Shown: positions 50,707-61,215 of the stretch, one piece after another
How the letters are laid out: the number at the start of each line of letters is the position of its first letter
Numbering within the stretch: position 1 is the stretch's first letter
Made by a program: the position numbers and the translations under genes
The notes under the pieces: generated by a model
Databases searched by the model: none
Told to the model about the DNA's origin: nothing
Seen by the model: only the letters and a program-made list of their open reading frames with translations
From: an uncultured Haliea sp.
Lineage (GTDB): Bacteria; Pseudomonadota; Gammaproteobacteria; Pseudomonadales; Halieaceae
Length of the DNA: 64,000 nt
Direction: 5' to 3'
Assembly (NCBI GenBank): GCA_913062625.1
Contig: CAJXWP010000006.1
Coordinates: 1 to 64,000, forward strand

Positions 50707-52098
50707 TCAACTCCAGTCAACAATGCCCATTACAAAAATTATCAGTAATGCAGGTGGCACAACATAGCGAATCAGCAAGTGCCAGATTGAATATTGACCA
50801 GAAGACAGCGAGTCCAACTCATCATGGGTAGCCTCTTTTTTCATCGCCCAACCCGCGAACACCGCAATCAATAAACCGCCCAGCGGGAGAAGAATCTGAT
50901 TAGAAAACACATCCATGATGTCATTAAAATTGCTACCTGCCACGGTCCACTGAGACAAAATATTATAAGACACAATAGAGCACACACTGAACAGGGCGAT
51001 CGAACCCACAACGATAACGGTGCTTTGATGGCGAGAAAGATTAAAACGCTCTTCCATCCATGAAGTCACCGCCTCGACTAGGCCTACCATAGAAGTAATA
51101 CCGGCCATCGAAAGCATCAAGAAAAAGACCACACTGAATCCATAACCGCCAGGCATCTGCGCAAACCCCACGGGCAGTGTCTGAAAGATTAGGCCAGGTC
51201 CTACCGCCGGATCTAGGCCGTTATGGAACACAACAGGGAAAATAACCAACCCGGCGAGCAAGGCCACGCCAGTATCAACCATCACAACAATCAGTACCGA
51301 CCGCGTAATGGAAATAGATTTTGGCAGGTAAGCCCCGTAAACCATCATGCCCGCCATGGCCACACCCAAGGAGAAGAAAGCCTGGCTTATCGCTGCCAGC
51401 ACGGTATCAAAACCAATTTTGCTGAAGTCCGGAGTAAATAGCCATGTGACGGCCGCGGAAAACCCGTGCACCTCGGACTCACCTGACGGCATAAAATAAT
51501 TGTAGGTTGCCAGCCCGAGCAACAACACAAACATCAACGGCATCATCACAATAACCGCCCGCTCAATGCCGTTTTTCACGCCAGCGAAAACAATCAAACC
51601 CGTGATACCCAGGCCCACCAGCGTCCAGAAAAGCATGCCTAAATTACTGTCCAATACGGCCGCAAATTCCGCGTTGGCGACAACGCCATCGAAGCCTACA
51701 AAACCCGTAGTCACCGCCTTAAACAGGTACCACAGCACCCATCCCACCACTACAGCGTAGATAATCTCAATGGTATATGCTGCGACCAGGCCCAGAGTAC
51801 CAACCACCCGCCATCGCCTAGACTGACCACTCTCGTCTGCGACCACAACCATAGCCGTTGGGGGACTGCCCTGCCCCCGCCGACCAATGAGCATTTCCGC
51901 AATCAGTATGGGGGCGCCAATACCAAAGGCGCAGGCCAGGTAGACTAAGACAAAGGCTGCGCCACCGTTTTCACCGGTGACATAAGGAAACCGCCAAATA
52001 TTGCCAAGCCCAACAGCGAAGCCCACTGAGGCCATGATAAAAGCAAAACGCGAAGACCAGTGAGCACCGCCCGCAACTGACATGTAATGCTTCCTCAA
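50707..52098 (-). CDS. Sodium-dependent (neurotransmitter:sodium symporter family) transporter
   Basis: 463 aa; WSSRFAFIMASVGFAVGLGNIWRFPYVTGENGGAAFVLVYL. Confidence 0.95.
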   Translation of the reverse strand: MRKHYMSVAGGAHWSSRFAFIMASVGFAVGLGNIWRFPYVTGENGGAAFVLVYLACAFGIGAPILIAEMLIGRRGQGSPPTAMVVVADESGQSRRWRVVGTLGLVAAYTIEIIYAVVVGWVLWYLFKAVTTGFVGFDGVVANAEFAAVLDSNLGMLFWTLVGLGITGLIVFAGVKNGIERAVIVMMPLMFVLLLGLATYNYFMPSGESEVHGFSAAVTWLFTPDFSKIGFDTVLAAISQAFFSLGVAMAGMMVYGAYLPKSISITRSVLIVVMVDTGVALLAGLVIFPVVFHNGLDPAVGPGLIFQTLPVGFAQMPGGYGFSVVFFLMLSMAGITSMVGLVEAVTSWMEERFNLSRHQSTVIVVGSIALFSVCSIVSYNILSQWTVAGSNFNDIMDVFSNQILLPLGGLLIAVFAGWAMKKEATHDELDSLSSGQYSIWHLLIRYVVPPALLIIFVMGIVDWS

Positions 52099-52138
52099 CC
52101 GTTATTATTTGCGCATTCTATAAAAATGTAATACTGAT

Positions 52139-53926
52139 TCAAACAACGATTATTTGCGTTGCCTGCCTCAGCCAGTCCCGATCAGAACCGCGTAACAGAG
52201 GACCGATAGTCGTCGCAACTCGCTGATGATAGGCATTAAGCCACTCGAGTTCCTCCAGATCCAGTCGTTGTGTATCCAGCATGCGAACGTCAAAAGGGGC
52301 AAGCGTCAGCGTTTCAAACTCCAGCATCGGCGTTTCCCCTAAATTGGTCTGAGACGGACGCACCACCTGAAGATTTTCACAGCGAATCCCGAATACACCC
52401 TCACGGTAGTAGCCTGGCTCGTTACTGACAATCATACCCGAACACAGCGCCACGCCATTGTGTTGTTTAGAGATACGTTGAGGGCCCTCATGAACGCTGA
52501 GAAAGACACCCACGCCATGGCCGGTACCGTGATCATAATCATATCCTTCGCGCCACAGATACTGTCGCGCCAGCGCATCCAGTTGCGTGCCAGTAGTACC
52601 AAGGGGAAATCGAGCTCGCGCCAGAGCGATATGACCCTTTAAAACAAGCGTAAAAAGGCGACGTGCCTCAGGTCCAGGGTCACCAATAGCGACGGTCCGT
52701 GTAATATCAGTCGTTCCATCAGTGTACTGGCCCCCACTGTCAAATAGATAGACACTGTCCATAGCTAGGCGAGCCGGGACGCCATTGAGATGGTTATAAT
52801 GGCACATGGCTCCATTAGCGCCTGCGGCAGAAATAGTATCGAAGGAACACGCGTGAAAATACTCGCCCTGCTGCCGCAGACTGAGCAAATGGTCTGACAA
52901 CTCGGCTTCATTGTGCAGCCTTCCCGCTGCAACTTCGCCGTCCAGCCAAGCCAGAAACCGCACTTCCGCGACAGCATCGCGACGGTGGGCATGGCGAGTG
53001 CCCACCAGTTCAACCGCATTTTTGCACGCCTTAGGAAGTAACACAGGATCTTCTCCGTGCACCAACGTTGCGCCGCTGCGAACCAATTCCATCTGCACCC
53101 ATGCGCCCGCGTTTTTAGCGTCGGCTAGTATTTTGTGCGTCTCATAGGCTGCAAACGATGCGCTCGCACCCGCTTCATCTACTACCATCACGCCGCTGCC
53201 CACGTGCTGGTGAAATTTTTCTGGCAGACGACGAACATCGACAAACAGCGTCATATCCCCGGAGGCTTCTAATATCGCGAAGCTCTGTACGACCGGTAAC
53301 TGCGGCATATCCATACCACGAATATTCAACAACCAGCTGACTGAATCAGGCGAAAATATCAACGCCGCATCACAACCTTGCGCCTTAATTTGAACCGCGA
53401 TGCGCTGACGTTTATCTATGCTCGACTCACCGGTAAAGACATAATCCAACAATAGTGCGGAATTGCATACCGCCTCGGGTCGGTTCAGCCAGCAGCGGTC
53501 AATCAGATTATCAGTATCGAGCAGAAGTTCCACGCCAGCATCAGCCAAGGTATTCTTTGTATCCCGATACCATTGCAGGCTGTGAAGACGAGGATCGCAA
53601 ACTACCCTACTACCGACCGGCAGCACATCTGCAAGCCATTGGGGCTGAGGGTTGTCGGCCAAGTGATGATATTCAAAAAGATGGGAGGGAACCTGCGAAC
53701 GCACCTGCACGGTATAGCGGCCATCCACAAAGATCGCCGCTCTGTCCCGCAACACCAACGCCATACCAGCAGACCCAGTAAACCCACTGATCCAGTGCAA
53801 ACGCTCGTTATGCAATGGGAGATATTCTCCGAGATACTCATCTGCCCGAGGTACAACGAGGGCATCGTAATTTGCCTGCGTCATTAGCTGACGCACCGCC
53901 GCCAAGCGTTCTTCACTCACTGTCAT
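52139..53926 (-). CDS. Aminopeptidase P family (M24) protein
   Basis: 595 aa; LHWISGFTGSAGMALV; DSGGQYTDGTTDITRTVAIG; DYDHGTGHGVGVFLSVHEGPQRIS. Confidence 0.95.
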   Translation of the reverse strand: MTVSEERLAAVRQLMTQANYDALVVPRADEYLGEYLPLHNERLHWISGFTGSAGMALVLRDRAAIFVDGRYTVQVRSQVPSHLFEYHHLADNPQPQWLADVLPVGSRVVCDPRLHSLQWYRDTKNTLADAGVELLLDTDNLIDRCWLNRPEAVCNSALLLDYVFTGESSIDKRQRIAVQIKAQGCDAALIFSPDSVSWLLNIRGMDMPQLPVVQSFAILEASGDMTLFVDVRRLPEKFHQHVGSGVMVVDEAGASASFAAYETHKILADAKNAGAWVQMELVRSGATLVHGEDPVLLPKACKNAVELVGTRHAHRRDAVAEVRFLAWLDGEVAAGRLHNEAELSDHLLSLRQQGEYFHACSFDTISAAGANGAMCHYNHLNGVPARLAMDSVYLFDSGGQYTDGTTDITRTVAIGDPGPEARRLFTLVLKGHIALARARFPLGTTGTQLDALARQYLWREGYDYDHGTGHGVGVFLSVHEGPQRISKQHNGVALCSGMIVSNEPGYYREGVFGIRCENLQVVRPSQTNLGETPMLEFETLTLAPFDVRMLDTQRLDLEELEWLNAYHQRVATTIGPLLRGSDRDWLRQATQIIVV

Positions 53927-54014
53927 GGGAGGTTCTGCTACGCAAACATTTGAAAGTCATCGCATGTAAGGCATTCAAAAACGGCAACTTGTAAGCGCTG
54001 CGATAAATCAAAGA

Positions 54015-54194
54015 CTACGCCACGTAGGGGTCAAAGTCTGCTTTCCCTATCCCACAATCTGGGCACTCCCAGTCCTCTGGTATATCTTTCCAGAGTGTCC
54101 CTGGGGGAAAGCCATCATCTGGCAGGCCCTCTGCCTCATCATAAATAAAACCACAAATCACACACTCGTACTTTTTATAATCGGTATCGCTCAT
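54015..54194 (-). CDS. Rubredoxin
   Basis: 59 aa, below the ORF-track cutoff: [59 protein letters not shown], with CxxCG...CPxCG iron ligands. Confidence 0.96.
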   Translation of the reverse strand: MSDTDYKKYECVICGFIYDEAEGLPDDGFPPGTLWKDIPEDWECPDCGIGKADFDPYVA

Positions 54195-54293
54195 ATTTAT
54201 TTTTCTCTCGAACTAAATCTAACCACAACTAAGAACTATACGTCATTGTGATGGCGGATTGTGTCACTACGGTCATCAGTCTTACATCAGCAC

Positions 54294-55061
54294 CTAGAAG
54301 TCGCTCGCTAGGCTGATACGGTAGCCCCCCTCTTCGGGAACCGCGATCAGGGACAGCATTGACTGCAATTGGCTATCCATCACATCTTCAGTTCCCAGCA
54401 GTACGTCCACCTCGTAGCGGCGGTCGTTCAGTTCCAAGCTACCGCTAGCCTGCAGTGGTCCCGCCAATGTAATCACCTGCCCCCGCAGCGCCTCTTCAGG
54501 GATCTGCTCGAAATCCAGAGCGTAACTCCCTAAGGGCACAAGCCCGCGGACGGACTGCCAGCCACTATCCTGCCATACCAAGCGACCCAACGCGCTGTGC
54601 GGCAAACCCTGACGCAACTCCAGGCGATCTAATTGCAGGTTAAACATTCCCACAACCGATACTGGCGCGAAGCGGCTTAGCAGGACTGCGGCCAGCTGGC
54701 CCTCCGCGTTGAGTACATCAAAATCTCTCTGGCCGCGCAACACTAACTCGCCAGAAAACGTCTGATTACCCCACTCACTGCTCACCGTGAGATGTGGCGC
54801 CAACAACAGCAAGGATAGAGGCTGCAGTGACCACTGCACAGCGCCAAGCTGGAAATAACCCTGTGGCAGACGCACTAGGACGCTACTGGCGCTGCCCTGC
54901 CAAACAGTGCCTGCCAACCCGCTAATGAGTAGCTGCTCAGGCGGAACGAGATGACTCAGCAGACGAGCGGGGGCCGACATTACAAGACTCATCAGGAACA
55001 ACAGAGCCAGAACTGCAGCCCACACAAGACGCGACTTATTCACTTTATCCCGCCTCTGCAA
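54294..55061 (-). CDS. gspN: Type II secretion system protein N
   Basis: 255 aa membrane-anchored protein following gspM; GLAGTVWQGSASSVLV; position in operon. Confidence 0.85.
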   Translation of the reverse strand: MQRRDKVNKSRLVWAAVLALLFLMSLVMSAPARLLSHLVPPEQLLISGLAGTVWQGSASSVLVRLPQGYFQLGAVQWSLQPLSLLLLAPHLTVSSEWGNQTFSGELVLRGQRDFDVLNAEGQLAAVLLSRFAPVSVVGMFNLQLDRLELRQGLPHSALGRLVWQDSGWQSVRGLVPLGSYALDFEQIPEEALRGQVITLAGPLQASGSLELNDRRYEVDVLLGTEDVMDSQLQSMLSLIAVPEEGGYRISLASDF

Positions 55062-55518
55062 TTCGTACTGTAATGTTTACGCGGCCGGCCGAAGCGGCTG
55101 GGGTCACAGATACCTCCCGCACCAGCAGACTCTCAGTATATTCCATCTCGTTTAGCCACTTTAATACATCGTTAAAAGAGGCGTTTTCGATACGCACTTG
55201 GATTTCGCCACGACTGTTGGGTTGAAGCCGCATAACGGGTAACTGCAGGCGGGTCGTGGACTGGTTAATCACCGACGTCAGATTACGCTTTGCACCGGCC
55301 TTGGCGCCGCCCTGGCGCAGCTGCAACAACTGCGACACCATCGCGTCTACGCGCCCCTGAGATTCAGTAACGGCGCTGTTTTGCGCTATCAGTTGCTCTC
55401 GTTGACTCTCCAGCGGTGACAACACTAAAATATAAAGCAGATACAAAAGCAACGCCGAGCTAAGCAGAAGTAGACTCAACTGCTCGCGCTGGTTCAGTTG
55501 GGAAAACCACTCCTTCAC
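55045..55518 (-). CDS. gspM: Type II secretion system protein M
   Basis: 157 aa; LNQREQLSLLLLSSALLLYLLYILVLSPL; NDVLKWLNEME; position. Confidence 0.9.
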   Translation of the reverse strand: MKEWFSQLNQREQLSLLLLSSALLLYLLYILVLSPLESQREQLIAQNSAVTESQGRVDAMVSQLLQLRQGGAKAGAKRNLTSVINQSTTRLQLPVMRLQPNSRGEIQVRIENASFNDVLKWLNEMEYTESLLVREVSVTPAASAGRVNITVRIAEAG

Positions 55519-56717
55519 GACCTCTCCTTAACACGCAAGCGTGCACTGACACGATCACCCTTTGTGTTACTGCTTTCAGTTATCGCTTCCAGCCCAACTT
55601 CATTCATTCGGCTGCGCAACTTCTCCACACCCTCAAAGTCTGCGGCAACAATATTAAGACGCATTTCGCCACCCTTGTCATTGTAGTTAATACTTGCGAT
55701 CGTGGTGCCCGGCATCCCTGAGATCGCATCGCCAACACGTTCCATCAGGCTAACAAAACCAGAACCCTCTCCCGTGCCTCCCAGAGCATCCAGTTGCCGG
55801 CGCAACTGTTTCTCTGCGTCTACCACCACGCCTGTGGGAAAAACCGAGCGATAACTATCCTGAACCGCGCTGCGCAGCGCACTATTTTGCGCTGACAGAC
55901 TGCGATACTCAGCATAGGCCGCACCCAACTGCACAACAAACGCTGCAACCAATACGGCCGCAACTGCACGCCACTGTCGCCACCATAGACCGACCGGCAA
56001 GCGTGGAGCAAAGTCCCCACATAAAAGGTTGATGTTTATCTCTTCGGTTTTACTCAGCAACATCGCTACACTCAGGTTGCCGTGACGCCACTGCACCCGC
56101 TCACGTAATTCAACCGGCAGCATATTCGTATCAGCTTCCTGATCCATACCGTAGACAATCACCGCATCAGGCGGGCCGGCCTCGCTCAGCATTGCACGCA
56201 CCAGGACTTCTATCAGCTCTTTTTCAGCCGTAAACCCCTTGCACTGGCCAACGCGGAAAATCACGCTGTCTCCTTCCACCAGCAGACACCACTCATCGCG
56301 CTCCCATGGCAGCAGGAGCGGCTCCGGTAACCACCGTTGAATACCTGGGAACTCTGCGAGCAGAAACTGCCACTGCTCCATTTTCGCCTGTGCTGTAATT
56401 GCCACGGCAAGTTCATCCTCTTGCAGTGAATCATAGGCAAAGTGCAAGGTATCGACATCAGCTGCAACCTGCTCTTCCAACATGAAGGGTAAGGATTTAC
56501 TGATATGCTTTTTTTCGTCCCGCGTCACTGACAGAGTCAGCAGTAGAGCGTCCTCGCCCGGCACTGCAAAACAGACTTTTATCCGTCGCTGGGCCAGCGT
56601 CGCACGCAGATGTTCCCGAGCGGCGTCGTCCTCCAGCCACTGGGGCTCAGCGCTGGCACCCGGGGGATACCAGGCGAGACGTCCCTCGACCAAACGCACT
56701 ATGACCATCTTGCACAA
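55515..56717 (-). CDS. gspL: Type II secretion system protein L
   Basis: 400 aa; FAVPGEDALLLTLSVTRDEKKHISKSLPFMLEEQVAADVDTLHFA; position. Confidence 0.92.
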   Translation of the reverse strand: MCKMVIVRLVEGRLAWYPPGASAEPQWLEDDAAREHLRATLAQRRIKVCFAVPGEDALLLTLSVTRDEKKHISKSLPFMLEEQVAADVDTLHFAYDSLQEDELAVAITAQAKMEQWQFLLAEFPGIQRWLPEPLLLPWERDEWCLLVEGDSVIFRVGQCKGFTAEKELIEVLVRAMLSEAGPPDAVIVYGMDQEADTNMLPVELRERVQWRHGNLSVAMLLSKTEEININLLCGDFAPRLPVGLWWRQWRAVAAVLVAAFVVQLGAAYAEYRSLSAQNSALRSAVQDSYRSVFPTGVVVDAEKQLRRQLDALGGTGEGSGFVSLMERVGDAISGMPGTTIASINYNDKGGEMRLNIVAADFEGVEKLRSRMNEVGLEAITESSNTKGDRVSARLRVKERS

Positions 56718-56779
56718 ACCTGTATGTTACCCACTAGGGACTTCTCCGGATGTCTCTCAATTTTTGAGCAATGGCTCAT

Positions 56780-57835
56780 TTACAGGCTACCACTCGCTCT
56801 GGCCACAGTAGCAATAGTGCGGTTGCTGCGATTCAACACACTGTACAAGCGCATGTTCCTGCCGGCAACCTCCACTTCCGCCCTCAAAAGAAAGTAAGTG
56901 CTATTTTGCCCAAGCAACGCCGCAACCTCTTTCATGTTATCCCTCTTTCCTTCAAATACAGGATTGGCTTGAAAATCGGTCTTATCCTCGAAGCCTGTTT
57001 CCTCGCGATATTGCACAAGAGACTCACCTTCTGCTTCGGTGAGTGGGCTAAGAACCCCTTTAGCATTGATGCTGCGTAACACCATCGCGGGTGCCGTGTG
57101 TATGTTCAGCGTTGCCGGCTGCTCAGGCCAAACCGTCACCCAAGGCAATAACGCTTGGTAAATCTCTGGCGTCATATACGCAACCGCGCGCAATTCACTG
57201 ACACTGGACATGCTACGATTGGCAGTGCGATACGCGGGCGTCTGCCCAGAATAATAGTCGTCCTCTGCCCCATTTAAAGAAGCCTCCCGATCGGCATCTA
57301 GCCAATCAATGACGGACTCAGTAAGGATAATTGCCTCCTGTTCACTCACAGCCGGGTCTCCCAGTGCCTGCAATAATCGAATAAACTGCTCCTGCGATGC
57401 GGTAAACCGCTTTTTTGATACCGCTGTCGAATCACGAGATGCCTTTTCTACCAGCGTATTTAGATTAAATCTCCCTTGCAGGTCTTCCAACGAACCAGAA
57501 AGCCAGCCAGTGCCATCAAGCGCATAAGTGGGCGGAGGATCACCCGGTTTGGTCCACCATATCTCAGTCAGATCGTCTCGAAGCAGTCCCGCATTTTTAT
57601 CCATATCATAGTCGGCTAGCAGTAATATTCCGGCAAGATCCTCTGCACCCCGAAGATAAGCCTGGGCCTGTCCATCCAACAGAATATTACTACTGCGTTG
57701 ATAGAAACGCTCAAACTCGCCCTTCATCGCCACAACCAGTGCCGTGGCAAGCGCGAACACCAGCATGGCAAAAATCAGGGCGGCACCATGCTGGCGAGTA
57801 ACAGGGGCTGAAGGTCTAGAGCGGGAGCAATGCAT
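56780..57835 (-). CDS. gspK: Type II secretion system minor pseudopilin K
   Basis: 351 aa; RQHGAALIFAMLVFALATALVVAM; SVIDWLDADREASLNGAEDDYYSGQTPAYRTANRSMSSVSELRAV. Confidence 0.94.
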   Translation of the reverse strand: MHCSRSRPSAPVTRQHGAALIFAMLVFALATALVVAMKGEFERFYQRSSNILLDGQAQAYLRGAEDLAGILLLADYDMDKNAGLLRDDLTEIWWTKPGDPPPTYALDGTGWLSGSLEDLQGRFNLNTLVEKASRDSTAVSKKRFTASQEQFIRLLQALGDPAVSEQEAIILTESVIDWLDADREASLNGAEDDYYSGQTPAYRTANRSMSSVSELRAVAYMTPEIYQALLPWVTVWPEQPATLNIHTAPAMVLRSINAKGVLSPLTEAEGESLVQYREETGFEDKTDFQANPVFEGKRDNMKEVAALLGQNSTYFLLRAEVEVAGRNMRLYSVLNRSNRTIATVARASGSL

Positions 57836-58469
57836 ACAAACGCCTCATTTCTCCCCAGTCCTGCAGCTGCAAACTAATTTCAACACTCACCGGACTGTTC
57901 AGCTCAGCATCCGGTTCACTGGTATCAACCACCCAGTTTGTCGCCCAGTTGCTCGTGTCTAGCGCAGCACTGCGAGACTGGGTCTGCAGAGCCGCCAGTG
58001 AACCCAGAAAAGCCAGCTGCATATCTTCCACGCCGTCCAGCAACAGCACGCTGTAAGGCTCGGTATCAGATGCTCGATCCAATACCGGATAGCTATCACG
58101 CCACAAAGCCTCATCCTCAAGCCGATAGTTAACGCGTTGTAGGTTGCTGCGCGGGTGGGCATTGGGATTATGCCAGCCCGCCCGCGTAAAACTCAGCGCA
58201 AAGCGTGCCAGCGACCCTCCGGCAATGGCTGGCTCAATCTCGCCGAATTCGTCGCGCACAGGTCGCTCAACAAAGTGGCGTAGATCCCGCGAAATAATCA
58301 TCCAGGCGCGGTTTACTTCATAGGTCCGATCCGCAGTTGCGCGCAGGCTCTCCACACCCTCTAACACCCTAGATAAGCTGGTAGTGGCAATGAGAGCAAC
58401 AAAAGCCGTAATGGCCATTGCAATTAACACCTCCAAAAGCGTGAAACCCGCTGCTGGTTTTTTAACCAT
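57816..58469 (-). CDS. gspJ: Type II secretion system minor pseudopilin J
   Basis: Prepilin motif AAGFTLLEVLIAMAITAF; start chosen at 58469 (MVKKPAAGFTLLEVL) rather than 58541. Confidence 0.93.
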   Translation of the reverse strand: MVKKPAAGFTLLEVLIAMAITAFVALIATTSLSRVLEGVESLRATADRTYEVNRAWMIISRDLRHFVERPVRDEFGEIEPAIAGGSLARFALSFTRAGWHNPNAHPRSNLQRVNYRLEDEALWRDSYPVLDRASDTEPYSVLLLDGVEDMQLAFLGSLAALQTQSRSAALDTSNWATNWVVDTSEPDAELNSPVSVEISLQLQDWGEMRRLYALLPL

Positions 58470-58926
58470 CACGCTCACCCGGCAGGTCGCCCTCAGCATC
58501 CGTCTCTGCATCGCCTGTCTCTGCGTCGCCTGTATCTGCATCGTCTGTTTCTAGGTCGCCTGACATAAAGGCGGTCAGAGTATACAGTGGCTGTTCTTGC
58601 TGCTGCTCATCAAGCGCAACCGCGATATCAACACGGAAAAATTTTGCTACTTCTGTTGTTTTCGTTTCTACCCACCAATACCAATCTCGACCCGCCATTG
58701 AGGCGAAACCACTGTCTTTTCCGGCAGAAAGATTCCGTGTCGAGCTGATCACAAGCCGGATCTCTGTCAGTTTATTCTCAGCCACCATGTAGGCGAGAGT
58801 CTTATCACGCAAATAGGCGGTATCGTCTATCTGCTGATAAAGCGACATTAGCAGTGCAGGCAGAGCGATAGCGACAATCGCCAAGGCAACCATCACTTCC
58901 ACCAGCGTAAAACCTCTGGCACGCAC
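58462..58926 (-). CDS. gspI: Type II secretion system minor pseudopilin I with extended acidic C-terminus
   Basis: 154 aa; RARGFTLVEVMVALAIVAIALPALL; acidic repeat tail DDADTGDAETGDAETDAEGD. Confidence 0.92.
   Translation of the reverse strand: MRARGFTLVEVMVALAIVAIALPALLMSLYQQIDDTAYLRDKTLAYMVAENKLTEIRLVISSTRNLSAGKDSGFASMAGRDWYWWVETKTTEVAKFFRVDIAVALDEQQQEQPLYTLTAFMSGDLETDDADTGDAETGDAETDAEGDLPGERDG
58502..58561. repeat. Imperfect 15-bp tandem repeat, about 4 copies, inside the 3' end of gspI
   Basis: gtctctgcatcgcct / gtctctgcgtcgcct / gtatctgcatcgtct / gtttctaggtcgcct read directly. Confidence 0.85.
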
Positions 58927-59498
58927 TAGTATCCCTCCTCCGCCTCACCCCGCCGCAGCACCTCGAAACGCCCAAACAGATCCCATTCAATGCGCCACAG
59001 TAATTCACTATCTTCCTCTTGAAGCACATTGATCGCCCCTACGGTTGCCTCACCGCTGGCATAAAAAACCACCTGAGGGCTGACAATCTCCATCTCGTCA
59101 TCATCCACAGACAATTCAACCAAGGGCGCATCCTCCAGCTCCAACTCAAGTGCGATGCCAGGAGGCAGTTGTTGCTCTTCGAACAACTCCTTAGCGCTAA
59201 ACGGTGCGCCCCAGCCATCGAGACCGCGCTCCAACCATTGATAGCTATAAATCGTCTCCCCCGTGCCCTGATCCTCCCGCAACAGAAGCCCATAGTCCAC
59301 GCCGGTCATCTGAGCTTCATCCAATGCATACGCAGCCACGTCTGCGAGGTTGTAAACCGTACTTTGCAGCTGAATATCCTGACCTCCGGAGTTGATAGTA
59401 AGGTTTGCCAAAGAGGTGAACAACACAACAACAATCAGCGCGACCAGCAGCTCTAATAGACTAAAACCTCGCTGGCGCCTCAACACCACGGCGAACAC
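58926..59498 (-). CDS. gspH: Type II secretion system minor pseudopilin H
   Basis: 190 aa; RQRGFSLLELLVALIVVVLFTSLANL; position. Confidence 0.92.
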   Translation of the reverse strand: MFAVVLRRQRGFSLLELLVALIVVVLFTSLANLTINSGGQDIQLQSTVYNLADVAAYALDEAQMTGVDYGLLLREDQGTGETIYSYQWLERGLDGWGAPFSAKELFEEQQLPPGIALELELEDAPLVELSVDDDEMEIVSPQVVFYASGEATVGAINVLQEEDSELLWRIEWDLFGRFEVLRRGEAEEGY

Positions 59499-59536
59499 CG
59501 GCCGGTCATCGCCACGAAACGGTTACCCATGCAAGG

Positions 59537-59971
59537 TCAGCCTTCTTCTTTCCAGTTGCCAATGTCGGCGCGCTGACCTTCACCACCCGATAAGCCATCC
59601 GCGCCCAGTGAATAGATATCCACTTCATGGAACTCACCCGGACTGAGGTAAAGATAAGGACGCCCCCAGGGATCAATCGGCACCTCTTCGAGATAACCCC
59701 CGGCTTTGAAGTTTCGCGGCTCAGGATCGAGAGTGCTGGGCTCTACCAGCGCCTGAAGCCCCTGCTCGGTTGTAGGATACACGTAGTTATCCAGCCGATA
59801 TATTTTCAGTGAAGTCTCTATTGCCTTAAAATCAGCCTGCGCTTTCTGCACCCTGGCGTCGTCAGCGCGATTAAGTACCGTAGGCGCCACCACGCTGATC
59901 AGCAGTCCCATAATGACCAGCACCACCAAAATTTCTACGAGAGAAAATCCCCCATTACGTTTTGCTTTCAT
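59537..59971 (-). CDS. gspG: Type II secretion system major pseudopilin G
   Basis: 144 aa; GGFSLVEILVVLVIMGLLISVVAPTVL; NYVYPTTEQGLQALVEPS; DPWGRPYLYLSPG. Confidence 0.97.
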   Translation of the reverse strand: MKAKRNGGFSLVEILVVLVIMGLLISVVAPTVLNRADDARVQKAQADFKAIETSLKIYRLDNYVYPTTEQGLQALVEPSTLDPEPRNFKAGGYLEEVPIDPWGRPYLYLSPGEFHEVDIYSLGADGLSGGEGQRADIGNWKEEG

Positions 59972-59974
59972 CGT

Positions 59975-61198
59975 TTAGTTCACCATTGTATTAAGATCAA
60001 ATATGGGCAACAGGATAGCGAGGACGATTGTCAGAACCATCCCGCCCATGAACACTACCATCAGTGGTTCAAACAAGCTCATAAGGGTGCCGAGTGTCAT
60101 TTCCAGCTCTCGCTCCTGGTTGGTCGCCGAGCGTTCAAGCATGGTTTCCAGCTCACCACTGGCCTCACCGCTGGCAACCATGTGCACCATCATAGGCGGA
60201 AAGCGGCCACTTTCGCGCAAGGCGCGATTCAAGCTAGCGCCTTCCTGAACGTGTTCCGACACCGCCACGCTGTCTTCGCGCAGTATCAGGTTGGTCAGCA
60301 CTTGTCCGGCGATACGCAGAGACTCAAGCAGAGGCACACCACTGGCCATAAGGATACTGAGTGTTGAAGCAAAACGTGCAGTATCCATCGAAATCAACAC
60401 CCGCGACACGCCGGGTATACCCAGTAGTAAGCTATGCCAACGCTTTTTACGTGCTGGATCGCGCAGCAAGCGTCGCATTATAAAGAACAGCGCGAATACT
60501 CCCAACACCAGCGACAGACCGTACCGCTGAAAAAAATCACTGGTTGCAATAAGACCCCGCGTCAGCGCAGGTAATTCTCGGTTACTATGCGCAAAGATAC
60601 CCACCAGCTCGGGCACCACAAAAACAAGCAGCAAAAGCACCACTGCAATCGCCACCCCAACGAGAATAAACGGATAGATCATCGCCATCTTTAGCTTCTG
60701 ACCGGTGTACTGACGCTGTTCAGTATAATCCGCCAGCTGCTGTAGCACCGGCCCCAGATAGCCCGCGTGTTCACCAGCGTTTACCATGGCACGGTACATT
60801 TCATTAAACACGCTAGGAAATTCAGCCATCGCATAGGCCAGTGTATGCCCCTCTGCAACCCTAGACCGCACCTGCAACAACATGCCTTTTATGCGACTGC
60901 TTCGGCTCTGCTCGGCTGCGGCTTGAAGCGCCTCATCCAGTGGCAAATTCGCCTCCACCAGCGTGGCCAACTGCCGGGTAATCAGCGCAAGATCACCGAC
61001 ACTGACGCGAGAAAAATACAGTGAGAGACTCCATCCGGATTTGCCAGGCCCTGCAGTGTTGTTGGCCTCGGCAACCTCCACGGGGCGCATATCCTGCCCT
61101 CGCAACTGCGAACGAACCTGCCGCTCTGAGTCTCCTTCGAGCACACCCTTGACGAGCTTCCCTTCGGAGTTAAGCGCTTGATAGCGATATGCAGTCAC
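59975..61198 (-). CDS. gspF: Type II secretion system inner membrane protein F
   Basis: 407 aa; YRYQALNSEGKLVKGVLEGDSERQVRSQLR; ALITRQLATLVEANLPLDEAL. Confidence 0.97.
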   Translation of the reverse strand: MTAYRYQALNSEGKLVKGVLEGDSERQVRSQLRGQDMRPVEVAEANNTAGPGKSGWSLSLYFSRVSVGDLALITRQLATLVEANLPLDEALQAAAEQSRSSRIKGMLLQVRSRVAEGHTLAYAMAEFPSVFNEMYRAMVNAGEHAGYLGPVLQQLADYTEQRQYTGQKLKMAMIYPFILVGVAIAVVLLLLVFVVPELVGIFAHSNRELPALTRGLIATSDFFQRYGLSLVLGVFALFFIMRRLLRDPARKKRWHSLLLGIPGVSRVLISMDTARFASTLSILMASGVPLLESLRIAGQVLTNLILREDSVAVSEHVQEGASLNRALRESGRFPPMMVHMVASGEASGELETMLERSATNQERELEMTLGTLMSLFEPLMVVFMGGMVLTIVLAILLPIFDLNTMVN

Positions 61199-61215
61199 AG
61201 TTCAACCAGCCAAGA

